A stretch of 64,000 nucleotides of DNA. Origin: Cupriavidus basilensis (GTDB lineage Bacteria; Pseudomonadota; Gammaproteobacteria; Burkholderiales; Burkholderiaceae). This document shows positions 51,831-62,135 of the stretch, one piece after another. The translations under genes and the position numbers were made by a program. Below the pieces are notes generated by a model, which was given only the letters and a program-made list of their open reading frames with translations, was not told the DNA's origin and did not search any database. Where the stretch lies: contig NZ_CP010537.1 of assembly GCF_000832305.1 (NCBI RefSeq), positions 124,001 to 188,000 of the forward strand. Reading direction: 5' to 3'. Numbering within the stretch: position 1 is the stretch's first letter; every line of letters starts with the position of its first letter.

Positions 51831-53141
51831 CTAGCGGTTGACCACCTTGGCCGGCATCGCCAGCACCAGGAAGCAACTCGCCACCAGGCAGCCTGCGAAC
51901 AGGATCAGGCCGGCGCTGGGGCTGTGGAATGTGTCCTTCAGCCAGCCCAGCAGGTAGGTGGCCGCGAACCCGCCCAGGTTGGCGATGGAGCAGGCCAGCG
52001 CGATGCCGGCGGCGGCCGCGGTGCCGCTCAGGAAGGTGGATGGCAGGCACCAGAACACCGGGAACGTCGCCACGATGCCTACGTTGGCCACCGTCAGCAT
52101 CACCAAGGTGGCGGAGGTGGAGCCGGTGACGAAGGTGCTGCCGACCAGGCCGGCGGCGCCTGCCAGGGTGGGCAGCACAATGTGCCAGCGGCGCTCGCGC
52201 GTCTTGTCGGAGTGGGCGCCGTTGAGCAGCATCCCGATCACCGCCGCGGCGTGCGGGATGGCGGTGAGCAGGCCGATGTGCAACGGGCTGGCCACGCCGG
52301 AGTCGCGGATGATGGTGGGCATCCAGAAGCCGATGGAGTACGTGCCCATCAGCAGGCACATGTCGATCAGGCCCAGCATCCACACGCGGCGATCGGTGAA
52401 GGCGGCCATGAGCGAGTGGTTGCTCTCCACCAGCACGTCCGTGTCCAGGTTGCGCTGCAACGTGCGCTTTTCGTCGGCCTGCAGCCACTTGGCGTCCTTG
52501 ATGCCGTTGGGCAGGTAGATGAACACCATCACGCCCAGCAGCACCGAGGGAATGGCCTCGAGGAAGAACAGCCACTGCCAGCCGGCCCAGCCGTGCATGC
52601 CGGCGAAAGCGGTCATGATCCAGCCGGACAGCGGGCTGCCGATCATGCTGGCAAGCGGCAGGCCCATCATGAACAGCGCGATGATCTTGCTGCGCTTGTG
52701 GGTGGGGAACCAGTAGGTCAGGTACAGCAGCACGCCGGGCAGGAAGCCGGCCTCGGCCGCGCCCAGCAAGAAGCGCAGCACGTAGAACTGCGTTGGCGTG
52801 GTGACGAACATGGTCGCCCCTGACAGCAAGCCCCACGTCACCATGATGCGGGCGATCCACAGGCGCGCCCCCACCTTTTGCAGCACCAGGTTGCTGGGTA
52901 CCTCGAACAGGATGTACCCCACGAAGAACAGGCCCGCGCCTAGCCCGTAGATCGTCTCGCTGAAGTGCAGGTCGTCCAGCATCTGCAGCTTGGCCAGCCC
53001 GACGTTGATGCGGTCGAGATAGGCGGCGAGATAGCAGGCGCAGAAAAACGGGATCAGGCGCCAGGTCACCTTGCGGTAGATGTCTGGCTCGGCCGCCGCG
53101 GGTAGTACGCCCGCCGCGCCGTCTGGATACTGATACGACAT
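51831..53141 (-). CDS. MFS permease, anion:cation symporter type (nicotinate uptake candidate)
   Basis: 436 residues, 12 helices. ACS-family blocks are YLAAYLDRINVGLAKLQM, GYILFEVPSNLVLQKVGARLW and LRFLLGAAEAGFLPG. Members import phthalate, tartrate, 4-hydroxyphenylacetate or nicotinate. Being downstream of nicC-nicA-nicB-like genes on the same strand makes 6-hydroxynicotinate or nicotinate the likely substrate. Start ATG has GGAG 5 bp upstream; an in-frame GTG lies two codons earlier. Confidence 0.85.
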   Translation of the reverse strand: MSYQYPDGAAGVLPAAAEPDIYRKVTWRLIPFFCACYLAAYLDRINVGLAKLQMLDDLHFSETIYGLGAGLFFVGYILFEVPSNLVLQKVGARLWIARIMVTWGLLSGATMFVTTPTQFYVLRFLLGAAEAGFLPGVLLYLTYWFPTHKRSKIIALFMMGLPLASMIGSPLSGWIMTAFAGMHGWAGWQWLFFLEAIPSVLLGVMVFIYLPNGIKDAKWLQADEKRTLQRNLDTDVLVESNHSLMAAFTDRRVWMLGLIDMCLLMGTYSIGFWMPTIIRDSGVASPLHIGLLTAIPHAAAVIGMLLNGAHSDKTRERRWHIVLPTLAGAAGLVGSTFVTGSTSATLVMLTVANVGIVATFPVFWCLPSTFLSGTAAAAGIALACSIANLGGFAATYLLGWLKDTFHSPSAGLILFAGCLVASCFLVLAMPAKVVNR

Positions 53142-53555
53142 GTTCACTCCTTTACTGTTTGCCGTTGTCTACCGTGTGTGTGTCTTTGCCACCGCCGCGG
53201 GCGGCTGGCTTGTGCTGTTTGCCATGCAAGCAGCGGGCCAGGCCTGTTCAGTGATGGATGGCTGTCTTCTTATGGTTTCCGGCGGGCTGGCCGGGGTGTT
53301 ACGCGCCGTCCTTGTGCAGGGGCGGCACCGCTTTCCTTCATCCGGCACTCATGTAGTGCCCGCTACATTATGGTTCAGCGTAAGCTACATAAAAAAAGCT
53401 GGCAAGAGCGTGGTGGTGGTTTTCTCCTCGGGGTTTTCCCCCTGCCGTGCGGCGTACTCAGCGGGTACGCGCGGCAGGCGGCTGCGGCAAGGTGGCTTGC
53501 CGGAAAAATGGCGGACTGGTGGCTTCAGGCAGGACCGGTATTGATCGGGGCCTGC
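53142..53555. other. intergenic stretch upstream of the MFS gene
   Basis: No gene seen. Holds the ATGTAGC repeats described separately and a minus-strand T-run near 53390. Confidence 0.5.
53351..53390 (-). promoter_or_regulatory. ATGTAGC repeats upstream of the MFS gene
   Basis: On the minus strand TATGTAGC and TAATGTAGC occur 22 bp apart (two helical turns), and ATGTAG-TGCCCG-CTACAT (53351-53368) is an inverted repeat. They lie 210-250 bp before the MFS start and look like an operator. Confidence 0.45.
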
Positions 53556-56500
53556 TTAATGATTGGGTTGGTGATTGGGCCGGTGAGCGGGAGCCGCGCG
53601 CAGCCGCGCGAGCGTATCGTCCACGTTGTCCCAGGCGGGTTTGTCGGGGGCGAAGCGCTTGCGCAGGTAGTGCACCAGTTGCGTCAGCTGACGGTCGTCC
53701 AGGCTCTCGCCAAAGGCTGGCATATAGCCCAGATCGCTGGTCCCCGGCGTGGGAATGCCATCCAGCAGCACGCGGATCAGGTTGTCCGGCTTGTCGCCGT
53801 GCAGATTGGTATTGAGCGCGAGCGACGGCTTGATGCCGAATTGCCTGATGCCCTGGTCGCTCTGGTGGCAGACCGCGCAGGCATTCTGGTACAGGCGCGC
53901 GGCGGGTCCCCCGAGCGTGCGCGCGGCGTCAGCGCTGCGTTGCTCAAGCTGGCGCGCCTGTGCGCTGGCTAACGCCGCATCGGGCTGCGCGTCGCCGAAC
54001 GATGCCACATAGTGCGCGATGGCGCGCACATCCTCCTCGGGCAGCAGCGCCAGCTCTTCGATTACCGGCGCCATCGGCCCGGCCGCCGCACCGTGATGCG
54101 GGGCGTAGCCGGTGCGCAGGTAGGAGAACAGCGCTTGCTCCGTCCACGGCACCGGCGCGTGCGACAGCTTGCCCAGCGCGGGCGCTTCCCAGCCTTCGGC
54201 CTCGCCGCCGCCAAGATAGCGCCGCCCGCCTTGCTCGGCGCCCAGCGCGTTGCGCGGCGAATGGCAGGCGCTGCAGTGGCCCAGCCCTTCGGCCAGGTAC
54301 GCGCCACGGTTCCACTGCGCCGAGCGGGCCGGATCGGCCTCGAATGGCTTTGGGCTGTGGAACAGCAGGTTCCATCCCGCCATCAGCGGGCGCAGGTTGT
54401 AGGGGAAGGCCAGCGCGGTCTCGGGCGCCTTGGCGCGCACCGGCTCGGCGGCCATCAGGTAAGCGTAGAGCGCTTGCAGATCGCCATCGCTGGTCTTGGC
54501 AAAGGCGGTGTAGGGGAACGCCGGGTAAAGATGCCGGCCATCGCGATGAATGCCCTGGCGCATGGCGCGCTCGAACGCCGCGTAGGACCAGTTGCCGATG
54601 CCGGTCTCGACATCGGGCGTGATGTTGGTGCTGTAAATGGTGCCGAATGGGGTGTCCAGCGCCAGCCCGCCCGCGTTGCGCGCGCCGTTGGGCGCCGTAT
54701 GGCAGACCGCGCAATCCCCGGCCGCCGCTACCAGCCGGCCGCGCTCGATGGTCGCGGCCGAGTAGAAGCCGGCCCCCGGCGGGGCCACCGGGGCGATGGG
54801 CGCGCGCCATGGCATGGCCGTGACAAACAAGCCGGCCGCGGCGGTGGCGCCGGCCAGCAGCCAGTTGCGCTTGCGGGCGGCACCGCGCTTGGGTGTGCTC
54901 TCGGGATTGGCCTGCGCGGCGAGCGCAAGCCGGATGCGTTCGCCGCTGAAGGGCGGCTCGCGCAGGCGCACGCCGGTGGCGTCGAAGATGGCATTGGCCA
55001 CGGCCGGCGCGGCGGGCAGGGTGACAGCCGCGCTCGTGCCGAGCGTGGCGCTGGCGGGGCGCAGCGCGCCGCCAACGCGCACTTCCGGCAATTGCGCGGT
55101 GGCAAGCGCCGGCAGGCTGGCATCGTGTACCGCGGGCAGGTTGGCGGCGGGCCAGCTATCGGAGCGGCTGCCGTCGACGGTGAGTTGCTGCGCGGCGCGC
55201 GCGGCCTCCTGCTGCAAGGCCACGGCATCGACCCCGCCTTGTTCGCCCGCATCGCTGTCGTGTCCTAGCGTGACACCGGTGACGCTGACCTCGCCGGTGG
55301 TGGCATCCACTTCGACTTCCGCCACCCAGGCCGACCAGCTGTGCACGGGCTGGCCGCCATCGGCCAGCCCGGCTTCAATGGTGCTGGCGTACGCAAAGCC
55401 GCGTCCGCGCCGTACGTTCTGTTGCGCTTGCGGGCGTTCGCCGCGTGGCTGCCAGTTGGCCTGCGCCGCGACCCGGCGCACGAGGCCAGCGCCGCGCGTG
55501 TCGTCGAGATGGCGCAGCCGCAAGGCCACGGGATCCTGCGCGCTAGCTGCCGCCACTTCGTCCAGGTGCGACTCATGCGCGAACACGTGGGCGCGCGCTG
55601 CCTGCGCCGGCGTGCTCTCCACGCGCGGCTGTCCCGGCAGGTCGGCCTGCGTCACGCTCAGGCTGTCAAAGCGGTAGGGGGGCAGGATGGCGTCGTCGCG
55701 CGTGTCGCCTCCAGCGGATGCTTGCGGCTCTATTTCGGTGACCGGCGCCGTCGTGCGGGTCAGCCACAAGGCCAGCGGCGGCGCATGCATGACCGCAGCG
55801 CTGCCGCGCGCATCCACGGCCGTATTGACGGCATAGGCGGCGATTTCGCCATCGCGTGTCCAGGCGCTTTCGATGTGGGTGTTGACCACCGCCTGCGTGG
55901 CGCCAAGTTCATGCGCCTCCACGCGCACGCGCACCACTCGCCCGGCCGAATGCGCCAGCAGGGCGGCATCGGCGGCGGCGTGGTGGGCGTACAGGGGATC
56001 TTCGTCGTGGCCCGGAGCCTGCCAGCAGATCAAGGTAATGCGGTCCTCGCCGATGCCGAGCAGGGCGGCGAGTTCGGCCCGCAACGCGCCGGGGCGGCGG
56101 CTGGGCAGCCACACGCGCAGCGCGCCGTCGCGCCATTCCGCCATCGCGGAGCAGCCGGCGGCTTGCAGGCCGGCGAGTGGCCATGGATAGTCCTGCGCGC
56201 TGCGGCCGGCGGCATCCGCCATGGCCTGCGCGGCGTCGCCGTGTTCGGCAACGATGCGGCGGGCGAGCGGCAAGCCCGAGGCTGCCGCTTTCGGCGGGGC
56301 TTGCCAGCGGGCACGCAGCGCGTGGGCGGCTTGCAGCGCCTGTGGCGCGGTATCGGCAGCGATGCCGAGAAAGTCGCCCCGGCGCAATACCGTGGCAACG
56401 CCAGGCAGAGCGCGCGCGGCCGTCTCATCGCAGCCGATCAGGCGGGCGCTAAGCAGCGTGCCGGTTTGCCATGCCAGCACGGGCGGGCGGATGACGTGCC

Positions 56501-56582
56501 CGGCCAGCCACTCCCGCTCGGGCGGCGGCTGCCATGCGCCGGGGCTGGCCGGCGCCATGACGAGGTCGTCGCGCCCGCTCAT
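53556..56582 (-). CDS. NicB-like triheme cytochrome c subunit with degenerate molybdenum domain
   Basis: 1008 residues. Residues 1-550 resemble the middle and end of the xanthine-dehydrogenase-type domain of P. putida NicB, but lack its N-terminal block and, at the usual catalytic glutamate (GSGES), read TLGTS with Thr516. The GCYGRN-like cofactor loop is also replaced (APGHDEDPLY near 220). A membrane-type helix (about 575-590) then precedes three cytochrome c domains with heme motifs at Cys624, Cys770 and Cys902. It likely passes electrons from NicA to the respiratory chain. Start overlaps the nicA stop by 4 bp. Confidence 0.82.
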   Translation of the reverse strand: MSGRDDLVMAPASPGAWQPPPEREWLAGHVIRPPVLAWQTGTLLSARLIGCDETAARALPGVATVLRRGDFLGIAADTAPQALQAAHALRARWQAPPKAAASGLPLARRIVAEHGDAAQAMADAAGRSAQDYPWPLAGLQAAGCSAMAEWRDGALRVWLPSRRPGALRAELAALLGIGEDRITLICWQAPGHDEDPLYAHHAAADAALLAHSAGRVVRVRVEAHELGATQAVVNTHIESAWTRDGEIAAYAVNTAVDARGSAAVMHAPPLALWLTRTTAPVTEIEPQASAGGDTRDDAILPPYRFDSLSVTQADLPGQPRVESTPAQAARAHVFAHESHLDEVAAASAQDPVALRLRHLDDTRGAGLVRRVAAQANWQPRGERPQAQQNVRRGRGFAYASTIEAGLADGGQPVHSWSAWVAEVEVDATTGEVSVTGVTLGHDSDAGEQGGVDAVALQQEAARAAQQLTVDGSRSDSWPAANLPAVHDASLPALATAQLPEVRVGGALRPASATLGTSAAVTLPAAPAVANAIFDATGVRLREPPFSGERIRLALAAQANPESTPKRGAARKRNWLLAGATAAAGLFVTAMPWRAPIAPVAPPGAGFYSAATIERGRLVAAAGDCAVCHTAPNGARNAGGLALDTPFGTIYSTNITPDVETGIGNWSYAAFERAMRQGIHRDGRHLYPAFPYTAFAKTSDGDLQALYAYLMAAEPVRAKAPETALAFPYNLRPLMAGWNLLFHSPKPFEADPARSAQWNRGAYLAEGLGHCSACHSPRNALGAEQGGRRYLGGGEAEGWEAPALGKLSHAPVPWTEQALFSYLRTGYAPHHGAAAGPMAPVIEELALLPEEDVRAIAHYVASFGDAQPDAALASAQARQLEQRSADAARTLGGPAARLYQNACAVCHQSDQGIRQFGIKPSLALNTNLHGDKPDNLIRVLLDGIPTPGTSDLGYMPAFGESLDDRQLTQLVHYLRKRFAPDKPAWDNVDDTLARLRAAPAHRPNHQPNH

Positions 56583-57085
56583 GCCGCGCCATCCTGGCCG
56601 GCGGCCTGGCGCAGCAGCACGGCGGCGCGTTGCACCGCGCGCAGGATCTCCACGTGCGTGCCGCAGCGGCAAAGGTTGAAGCGCAGCGCCTCGCGGATCT
56701 GCGCCTCGCTGGGGTCGGGGTTTTCCGCCAAGAGTGCCTTGGCGGTCATGATCATGCCGTTCAGGCAATAGCCGCACTGCGCGGCCTGCTCATCGATAAA
56801 GGCTTGCTGCACCGGGTCGGGCTGCCCGCCGGTGGCCAGCCCGTCGAGCGTGGTGATGGCGCGCTGCGCCACCGCTTTCACGGGAATCACGCAGGAGCGC
56901 GCCGCCACCCCGTCCACCAGCACCGTGCATGCGCCGCACTGGCCCAGCCCGCAGCCGTACTTTGGCCCGTTGCAGGCGAGGTCATTGCGCAGGACGTAGA
57001 GCAGCGGCGTGTCGGGATCGACCTCGGCATCGAGCTGGTACGTGGTCCGGTTGACCCGGAGGCACAGGGGGCGGGGCGTGTTCAT
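56579..57085 (-). CDS. nicA: nicotinate dehydrogenase 2Fe-2S subunit
   Basis: 168 residues with two iron-sulfur clusters: the plant-type one in CNGPKYGCGLGQCGACTVLVDG and the second in QCGYCLNGMI with NLCRCGTH. It carries electrons from the molybdenum site to cytochrome c during hydroxylation of nicotinate at C6. Co-translated with the cytochrome subunit. Confidence 0.93.
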   Translation of the reverse strand: MNTPRPLCLRVNRTTYQLDAEVDPDTPLLYVLRNDLACNGPKYGCGLGQCGACTVLVDGVAARSCVIPVKAVAQRAITTLDGLATGGQPDPVQQAFIDEQAAQCGYCLNGMIMTAKALLAENPDPSEAQIREALRFNLCRCGTHVEILRAVQRAAVLLRQAAGQDGAA

Positions 57086-57168
57086 CGGGGGGCAGGGGGC
57101 GTTTTAGAACATCACTCGCTCGGGGCCGGGGCCCCGGAAGGCACCCGGCGGTCTGGCCGGGGCGTGGC

Positions 57169-58443
<1,275 letters not shown>

Positions 58444-58578
58444 TTATGCCAAAGTGATTGCTCCGTGTTGATGCCCATAAACCGTGAAATGGAGCACCAT
58501 ATGAGGGGTTTATTCATGAAGTGGGCACTGAAATCGTGCGTCGCGCCTGGTCGAGCGTCTTGTTGTGAAAATAACGTG

Positions 58579-58589
58579 TGTACACTACA
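58579..58589 (-). promoter_or_regulatory. nic operator candidate 2
   Basis: The same 11-mer on the minus strand, core 58581-58588, 101 bp before the nicE start. The two sites are 195 bp apart and mirror each other in the nicC-nicE spacer, so one regulator could control both divergent operons. Confidence 0.7.
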
Positions 58590-58689
58590 ATCATTCGCAG
58601 GACACGGAGACCGGTGAAGGCTCCGGTCCGGCCGTGCAGGGCGCCTCTCCGGTACGACGGGCGCCAGGGCGGGTGGACAGAACAGACAG

Positions 58690-59457
58690 ATGACGGAGTC
58701 GACAGTGCAAAAAATTTTCCGTATCGGCCAGATCGTGCCGAGCTCGAACACCACCATGGAAACCGAGATCCCGGCGATGCTGACGTTGCGCCAGCAGGTG
58801 CGCCCCGAACGCTTCACCTTCCACTCCAGCCGCATGCGCATGAAGAAGGTGGTCAAGGAAGAGCTGGCGGCCATGGACGCCGAGTCCGACCGCTGCGCGC
58901 TGGAACTGAGCGACGCCCGCGTCGACGTGCTGGGCTATGCCTGCCTGGTGGCCATCATGGCGATGGGCCACGGCTACCATCGCGTTTCAGAGAAGCGCCT
59001 GCAGGCCCATACCGCCGCCAACGGCGCTGACGCGCCCGTGATCACCAGCGCCGGCGCGCTGATTGACGCGCTCAAGGTGATCGGCGCCAAGCGCATCGCC
59101 GTGGTCGCGCCTTATATGAAGCCGCTGACCGAGCTGGTGGTGGACTACATCCGCAACGAAGGCTACGAGGTGGTGGACTGGCGCGCGCTGGAAATCCCCG
59201 ACAACCTCGAAGTGGGCCGCCACGACCCCGCCAGGCTGCCCGGCATCGTCGCGCAGATGAACACCAAGGATGTGGACGCCATCGTGCTGTCCGCCTGCGT
59301 GCAGATGCCGTCCCTGCCGGCAGTGGCCAAGGTGGAAGCCATGACCGGCAAGCCCGTGATCACGGCCGCCATTGCCACCACTTACGCCATCCTCAAGCAG
59401 CTCGACCTGGAGCCGGTCGTGCCCGGCGCGGGTGCGCTGCTGTCGGGTGCCTATTGA
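58690..59457 (+). CDS. nicE: maleate cis-trans isomerase
   Basis: 255 residues of the Asp/Glu racemase superfamily; converts maleate to fumarate. The two catalytic cysteines are Cys85 in GYACLVAIM and Cys203 in LSACVQMPS. First gene of the plus-strand operon nicE-nicD-nicX-nicF. Confidence 0.95.
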   Translation: MTESTVQKIFRIGQIVPSSNTTMETEIPAMLTLRQQVRPERFTFHSSRMRMKKVVKEELAAMDAESDRCALELSDARVDVLGYACLVAIMAMGHGYHRVSEKRLQAHTAANGADAPVITSAGALIDALKVIGAKRIAVVAPYMKPLTELVVDYIRNEGYEVVDWRALEIPDNLEVGRHDPARLPGIVAQMNTKDVDAIVLSACVQMPSLPAVAKVEAMTGKPVITAAIATTYAILKQLDLEPVVPGAGALLSGAY

Positions 59458-59485
59458 TCACGTCTTCGGTAAAGGGAGCCCAGCA

Positions 59486-60328
59486 ATGAGCCAGTTTCTC
59501 CACGGCGGCAATGTGTTCGCCAATGGCATTCGCCAGCATTACCTGCGCTACGGCGGCAGCGCCGGCGCGCGCGCGCAGCGCGATGCCGTGGTGATCGTGC
59601 CCGGCATCACCAGCCCGGCGGTCACCTGGGGCTTTGTCGGCGAGCAGTTCGGCAAGCACTTCGATACCTATATCCTGGATGTGCGTGGACGTGGCCTGTC
59701 CGAGGCCAGTGATGCGCTGGACTACGGCCTGGACGCGCAGGCGGCGGATGTGGTCGCCTTTGCGCAGGCGCTCGGCCTGGCGCGCTATGCCATCGTTGGC
59801 CATTCCATGGGCGCGCGCATCGGCATTCGCGCCGCGCGCGGCAATCCGGCCGGGCTGACCCGGCTGGTGATGGTGGACCCGCCCGTCTCCGGGCCGGGAC
59901 GGCGCGCCTATCCCTCGCAGCTGCCGTGGTACGTGGATTCCATCCGCCTGGCGCGCCAGGGCATCGATGCCGAAGGCATGCGCCGCTTCTGCCCGACCTG
60001 GACGGATGCGCAACTGCGCCTGCGCGCCGAGTGGCTGCACACCTGCGACGAGCGCGCCATCGTCACGAGCTTCGAGGACTTCCACCGCGATGACGTGCAT
60101 GCCGACATGCCCTCGGTACGGGTTCCCACGCTGCTGATGGTGGCCGGCCGCGGCGACGTGATCCGCGCCGAAGACATCGAGGAAATTCGCGGTTTGCTGC
60201 CTGCCGTGCAGGTTGCGCGCGTGCCGGATGCCGGCCACATGATCCCGTGGGACGACGAGGCGGGTTTCTACCGCGCCTTCGGCGATTTCCTCGGTGCGCC
60301 GCTGCTGCAGGACCAGGCTGCCGCCTGA
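59486..60328 (+). CDS. nicD: N-formylmaleamate deformylase
   Basis: A 280-residue alpha/beta hydrolase that releases formate from N-formylmaleamate. Nucleophile Ser107 in VGHSMGAR and catalytic His251 in DAGHMIPWDD are seen. Start has GGGAG upstream, 28 bp after nicE. Confidence 0.92.
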   Translation: MSQFLHGGNVFANGIRQHYLRYGGSAGARAQRDAVVIVPGITSPAVTWGFVGEQFGKHFDTYILDVRGRGLSEASDALDYGLDAQAADVVAFAQALGLARYAIVGHSMGARIGIRAARGNPAGLTRLVMVDPPVSGPGRRAYPSQLPWYVDSIRLARQGIDAEGMRRFCPTWTDAQLRLRAEWLHTCDERAIVTSFEDFHRDDVHADMPSVRVPTLLMVAGRGDVIRAEDIEEIRGLLPAVQVARVPDAGHMIPWDDEAGFYRAFGDFLGAPLLQDQAAA

Positions 60329-60357
60329 GCTGCCCGCTTCACCAGAAAGGAGAACAC

Positions 60358-61458
60358 ATGCCAGTAAGCGATCACGACCTGACCCAGGCATGGCGCCAGG
60401 TGCTCACCCTGTCAAAACTGGAGCCGGGCCAGACGGTCACGGTGCTGACCGGCGCCGCCACGCATCCGCAAACGCTGCGCACGGCGCAGATGGCGGCCAC
60501 GGCGATGGGCGCCATCGTCAACCGGCTGGACCTGCCGCCCGTCAACGCAGACAAGGCGCTCAGCCGCGACGCGCTGGCTTATCTCGGCACGACGCCGCTG
60601 ACCGGCAACCCGGCCGCCATCGCCGCGCTCAAGGCCAGCGACCTGGTGCTGGACCTGATGACGCTGCTGTTCTCGCCCGAGCAGCACGAGATCCTCTCCG
60701 GCGGCACCAAGATCCTGCTGGCCGTGGAGCCGCCCGAGGTGCTGGTGCGGCTGGTGCCCACCGAAGGAGACCGCACCCGCGTGAAAGCCGCCACGGCGCG
60801 GCTGGCGCGCGCGCGGGAGATGCACATCACGTCAGATGCCGGCACCGACCTGCGCTGCGCGCTGGGCGAGTTTCCCGCCATCAGCGAGTACGGCTTTGTC
60901 GATGAGCCGGGCCGCTGGGACCACTGGCCAAGCGGCTTCGTGCTGACCTGGCCGGACGAGGGCGGCACCAATGGGCGCATCGTGCTCGATCGCGGCGATA
61001 TCCTGCTACCGATGAAATCCTATGTGCAGGCGCCGATCGACATCACGGTGGGCAAGGGCTATGTCACCCGCATCGAAGGCGGGCTGGATGCCGAGCTGCT
61101 GAGTGACTATATGGCCTCGTTCAACGACCCCGAGGCCTACGCCATGTCGCATATCGGCTGGGGCCTGCAGCCGCGCGCGCGCTGGTCCACGCTCGCCATG
61201 TATGACCGCGAGGCCACCATCGGCATGGATGCGCGCGCGTTCGAAGGCAACTTCCTGTGCTCCTTCGGCCCGAACAACGAAGCCGGCGGCAGCCGCACGA
61301 CGGCCTGCCATATCGATATCCCCGTGCGCCATTGCACGGTTCGGCTGGACGGCGAGGCGGTGGTTGAACAAGGAAAGCTGCTGGATCACGAATACCAGCA
61401 AGAGCGGCAAGAGCAGCAAGAGCAGCAACGAGATGCCAGGGGAGCCATCCATGCATGA
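60358..61458 (+). CDS. nicX: 2,5-dihydroxypyridine 5,6-dioxygenase
   Basis: 366 residues; opens the pyridine ring to N-formylmaleamate using Fe(II). The iron ligands known for P. putida NicX occur at the same numbers: His265 in SHIGWGLQPRARW, His318 and Asp320 in ACHIDIP. The C-terminus is longer than usual and ends with a Gln/Glu-rich tail coded by a 9-bp repeat. AGGAGA precedes the ATG. Overlaps nicF by 8 bp. Confidence 0.95.
   Translation: MPVSDHDLTQAWRQVLTLSKLEPGQTVTVLTGAATHPQTLRTAQMAATAMGAIVNRLDLPPVNADKALSRDALAYLGTTPLTGNPAAIAALKASDLVLDLMTLLFSPEQHEILSGGTKILLAVEPPEVLVRLVPTEGDRTRVKAATARLARAREMHITSDAGTDLRCALGEFPAISEYGFVDEPGRWDHWPSGFVLTWPDEGGTNGRIVLDRGDILLPMKSYVQAPIDITVGKGYVTRIEGGLDAELLSDYMASFNDPEAYAMSHIGWGLQPRARWSTLAMYDREATIGMDARAFEGNFLCSFGPNNEAGGSRTTACHIDIPVRHCTVRLDGEAVVEQGKLLDHEYQQERQEQQEQQRDARGAIHA
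61396..61431. repeat. 9-bp tandem repeat in the nicX 3' end
   Basis: CAGCAAGAG, CGGCAAGAG, CAGCAAGAG and a partial unit; in frame it gives the QQERQEQQEQQ tail, beyond the last conserved residue of the enzyme. Confidence 0.85.
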
Positions 61459-62092
61459 TGAAGTGAAAACCTACCAGCGCCAGGGCTTCGGCGCCGCGCT
61501 GGAACCCAAGGCACCTTACGGCCTGCTGATCATCGACTTCGTCAACGGCTTCGCCGATCCGGCCGTCTTTGGCGGCGGCAATATCCCCCAGGCCATCGCC
61601 AACACCGTGCCGCTGCTGGCCACGGCGCGCGAGCAGGGCTGGCCGGTGGCGCACAGCCGCATCGTGTTTGCCGACGACGACAGCGACCACAACATCTTCA
61701 CGCAGAAGGTGCCCGGCCTGCTGGCCCTGAAGGAAGACAGCCACAACAGCGCCATCGTCGGGCAACTGGCGCCGCGCGCGGGTGAACTGGTGGTGCGCAA
61801 GACCGTGCCATCCGCCTTTTTCGGCACCTCGCTGGCCGCGTGGCTGAACCAGCGCGGCGTGCAGACGCTGCTGGTGGCGGGCTGCGTGACCAGTGGCTGC
61901 GTGCGCGCCAGCGTGGTCGATGCCATGTCGTACGGCTTGCGCCCGCTGGTGCTGTCCGATTGCGTGGGCGACCGCGCCATCGGGCCGCACGATGCCAACC
62001 TGTTCGACATGGCGCAGAAGAACGCCACGGTGATGCCGCGCGACGAAGCGCTGGCGATGCTGGCGCGGGCTACGGCCACAGCCACGGCTTAA
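61451..62092 (+). CDS. nicF: maleamate amidohydrolase
   Basis: 213 residues, isochorismatase-fold amidase that turns maleamate into maleate and ammonia. The catalytic triad is Asp29 (LLIIDFVNGF), Lys117 (VVRKTVPSAFFGT) and Cys150 (GCVTSGCVRAS). Start lies inside nicX, so translation is coupled. Last gene of the operon. Confidence 0.95.
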   Translation: MHDEVKTYQRQGFGAALEPKAPYGLLIIDFVNGFADPAVFGGGNIPQAIANTVPLLATAREQGWPVAHSRIVFADDDSDHNIFTQKVPGLLALKEDSHNSAIVGQLAPRAGELVVRKTVPSAFFGTSLAAWLNQRGVQTLLVAGCVTSGCVRASVVDAMSYGLRPLVLSDCVGDRAIGPHDANLFDMAQKNATVMPRDEALAMLARATATATA

Positions 62093-62099
62093 GGGAAAG

Positions 62100-62130
62100 G
62101 CATTCGGCGATGCTGATGACCGCCGGATGC
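62100..62130. terminator. hairpin between convergent nicF and tetR
   Basis: GCATTCGGCG (62100-62109) pairs with CGCCGGATGC (62121-62130) over 10 bp with one wobble. No T-run follows, so it may act with Rho or only as a stabiliser. Confidence 0.5.
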
Positions 62131-62135
62131 GAGGC

